In this document: one piece after another, positions 5,517-6,150 of the stretch
Layout: the number at the start of each line of letters is the position of its first letter
Numbering within the stretch: the stretch's first letter is position 1
Notes under the pieces: generated by a model
The model's input: only the letters and a program-made list of their open reading frames with translations
Told to the model about the DNA's origin: nothing
Database searches by the model: none
Program-made: the position numbers and the translations under genes
Assembly (NCBI GenBank): GCA_028292305.1
Contig: JAQGMQ010000116.1
Coordinates: 1 to 6,150 of the forward strand
Direction: 5' to 3'
Origin: Rhodoferax sp.
Lineage (GTDB): Bacteria; Pseudomonadota; Gammaproteobacteria; Burkholderiales; Burkholderiaceae_C
Length of the DNA: 6,150 nt

Positions 5517-5780
5517 TTAGGCCGCGAGGGCCAAAACCGACGAAGCGGGCTGGCGTGATTCTGCGACCCAGACCAGGCCCTGTTCACGGGCGTAGCGGTG
5601 CGCTGCATTCTCGGAGAAAAAACTGCCCTTGAAGCGCATGACGCGGTCGGTCGAGGCACTGCCCCGGCCACTGCGAATGGAAACGCTGGCAGCGTACAGG
5701 CCGTCGGCAAGTCGCTTGGCGAGGGGAGAAACGAGATATTTGCCGATGGCGATGGAATGATTATTGGAAGTCGTTGTCAA
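5517..5780 (-). CDS. Small uncharacterised protein, paralogue of the one at 4868-5086; probable TTG start
   Basis: The recognisable protein runs from about the TTG at 5780 (87 residues, starting MTTTSNNHSIAIGKYLVS if TTG is used) to TAA at 5517. The frame stays open to an ATG at 5978 (153 residues), but the extra 66 residues are Pro/Ala-rich, unlike a folded domain or signal peptide, and are better explained as leader. No ATG lies between. The conserved part has strand-turn-strand-strand-helix character: KYLVSPLAKRLADG (14-27), LYAASVSIRSGRGS (28-41), DRVMRFKGSFF (45-55), then a helix with ENAAHRYAREQGLVWV (57-72). It matches the gap-free pattern of the 72-residue protein on the other side of infA. 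There is no membrane segment or catalytic motif. The protein resembles small conserved Burkholderiales proteins of unknown function. Whether it is co-transcribed with infA, 60 bp downstream, is unproven. Start confidence is low; gene confidence is good. Confidence 0.72.
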   Translation of the reverse strand: MTTTSNNHSIAIGKYLVSPLAKRLADGLYAASVSIRSGRGSASTDRVMRFKGSFFSENAAHRYAREQGLVWVAESRQPASSVLALAA

Positions 5781-5997
5781 TGGGGTCACAGCCGAGGCAC
5801 ATGCCGAGGCTTGGGGAAATAAAAATGGCACGCCCAATGCCAGGTTTCCCAGAGTGCCGGCCGGCCTTGCGGCAAAGCGGCGGTCGCCAGGCACTACAGC
5901 AGCAGGGCGTGACGACAGAGGGAAGATCGGGACCGACGGCGGGAGCTTTTTAAAAGCTGGTGCACGGAAAAGGTCCACGCGATTACAGGGCTTGACT

Positions 5998-6023
5998 AGT
6001 GGTTCTGCTGCCGAGAACCCACT
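5998..6023. repeat. Inverted repeat forming a hairpin in the leader region
   Basis: AGTGGTTCT (5998-6006) pairs with AGAACCCACT (6014-6023), leaving a single bulged base, around a 7-base GC-rich loop. There is no T-run on either side, so it is not a classical terminator. Its right arm overlaps a second possible stem (6022-6027 with 6037-6042), so the two are mutually exclusive. Confidence 0.45.
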
Positions 6024-6071
6024 TCACGGTGAGAGGGTGAAGATCAGGAAAGTCGCAAACGCGATTGACGG

Positions 6072-6080
6072 ATTCTATCA
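6072..6080 (-). promoter_or_regulatory. Candidate extended -10 promoter (TGATAGAAT)
   Basis: On the minus strand TGA directly precedes TAGAAT, matching the extended -10 form TGnTATAAT at all but one position of the hexamer. No good -35 is seen at 16-18 bases, which extended -10 promoters can tolerate. It would drive the 87-residue gene, and perhaps infA, through a leader of about 290 bases. Confidence 0.35.
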
Positions 6081-6150
6081 CTCTCGGCAATCCGGTCGTT
6101 TTTCTCTGGTGGAGATCCCGAGTCTCGATCAGGGTCGCCCAACGTAGCGA

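Larger units (their letters stand above)
5781..6150 (-). other. Gene-free stretch, probable structured 5' leader and promoter region of the 87-residue gene
   Basis: These 370 bases contain no convincing gene on either strand; the one open plus-strand frame (5764-6147) has no recognisable protein character. Several hairpins can form: 5998-6023 (AGTGGTTCT against AGAACCCACT with one bulge), an overlapping alternative CTTCAC (6022-6027) with GTGAAG (6037-6042), and a short palindrome AGCTTTTTAAAAGCT (5944-5958). A minus-strand extended -10 at 6072-6080 would give a leader of nearly 300 bases. The region may instead hold the far end of a regulatory region for a gene beyond the window. Confidence 0.4.

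Noticed and set aside
5503..6060. Repeated 9-mer GTCGCAAAC at 5503-5511 and 6052-6060
   Set aside because: Two copies of a 9-mer in over 6 kb are compatible with chance and the flanks do not match.
6065..6093. TTGACG on the + strand as a -35 box for a rightward promoter
   Set aside because: No acceptable -10 hexamer lies 16-18 bases downstream (the site reads CAATCC) and no + strand gene is visible.
5764..6147. A 127-codon + strand open frame in the right-hand intergenic stretch
   Set aside because: Its start overlaps the 87-residue gene, there is no ribosome binding site, and composition and content do not resemble a protein. It cannot be fully excluded.
1..6150. CRISPR arrays, insertion sequences, tRNA or rRNA genes, toxin-antitoxin or phage-defence systems
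   Set aside because: No regularly spaced repeats, transposase motifs, terminal repeats, cloverleaf sequences or defence-protein motifs were seen on either strand.

Overview
The window looks like chromosomal DNA from a GC-rich betaproteobacterium, most likely order Burkholderiales and probably Comamonadaceae. This rests on four things: strong GC bias at third codon positions (which also leaves very long empty antisense frames), a dusB-fis-purH cluster, a short 77-residue Fis, and an 88-residue IF-1 with a proline-rich tail. The assignment comes from reading the proteins, not from a database search. No mobile element, CRISPR array, tRNA or rRNA is visible.

Layout. The left edge (3-203, + strand) holds the C-terminal end of a Gln/Pro/Tyr-rich, probably exported protein. 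A strong bidirectional hairpin terminator (220-246) separates it from the convergent minus-strand cluster dusB-fis-purH (3266 down to 309). dusB and fis overlap by 4 bp and are probably translationally coupled; purH follows after 55 bp. A divergent promoter region of about 190 bp (3267-3458) separates dusB from a plus-strand gene for a YqaA-type DedA/VTT membrane protein (3459-3935). That gene converges on a minus-strand S4-domain pseudouridine synthase homologue of the RluF/RsuA group (3983-4741), whose active-site motifs look degenerate.

The right third (4868-5780) has three small minus-strand genes: a 72-residue uncharacterised protein, a C-terminally extended translation initiation factor IF-1, and an 87-residue uncharacterised protein that probably starts at TTG. 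The two uncharacterised proteins align to each other without a gap over 58 residues, so IF-1 sits between two distant paralogues of one small-protein family. The last 370 bases (5781-6150) hold no convincing gene and look like a structured 5' leader or promoter region for the 87-residue gene.

How the genes fit together. Most recognisable genes belong to growth and translation: tRNA dihydrouridine synthesis (DusB), a nucleoid and growth-phase regulator (Fis), the last two steps of IMP synthesis (PurH), an RNA-modification homologue, and IF-1. Most of the window is ordinary core genome. The least explained parts are the paired small proteins around IF-1, the altered pseudouridine synthase, and the long leader at the right edge.
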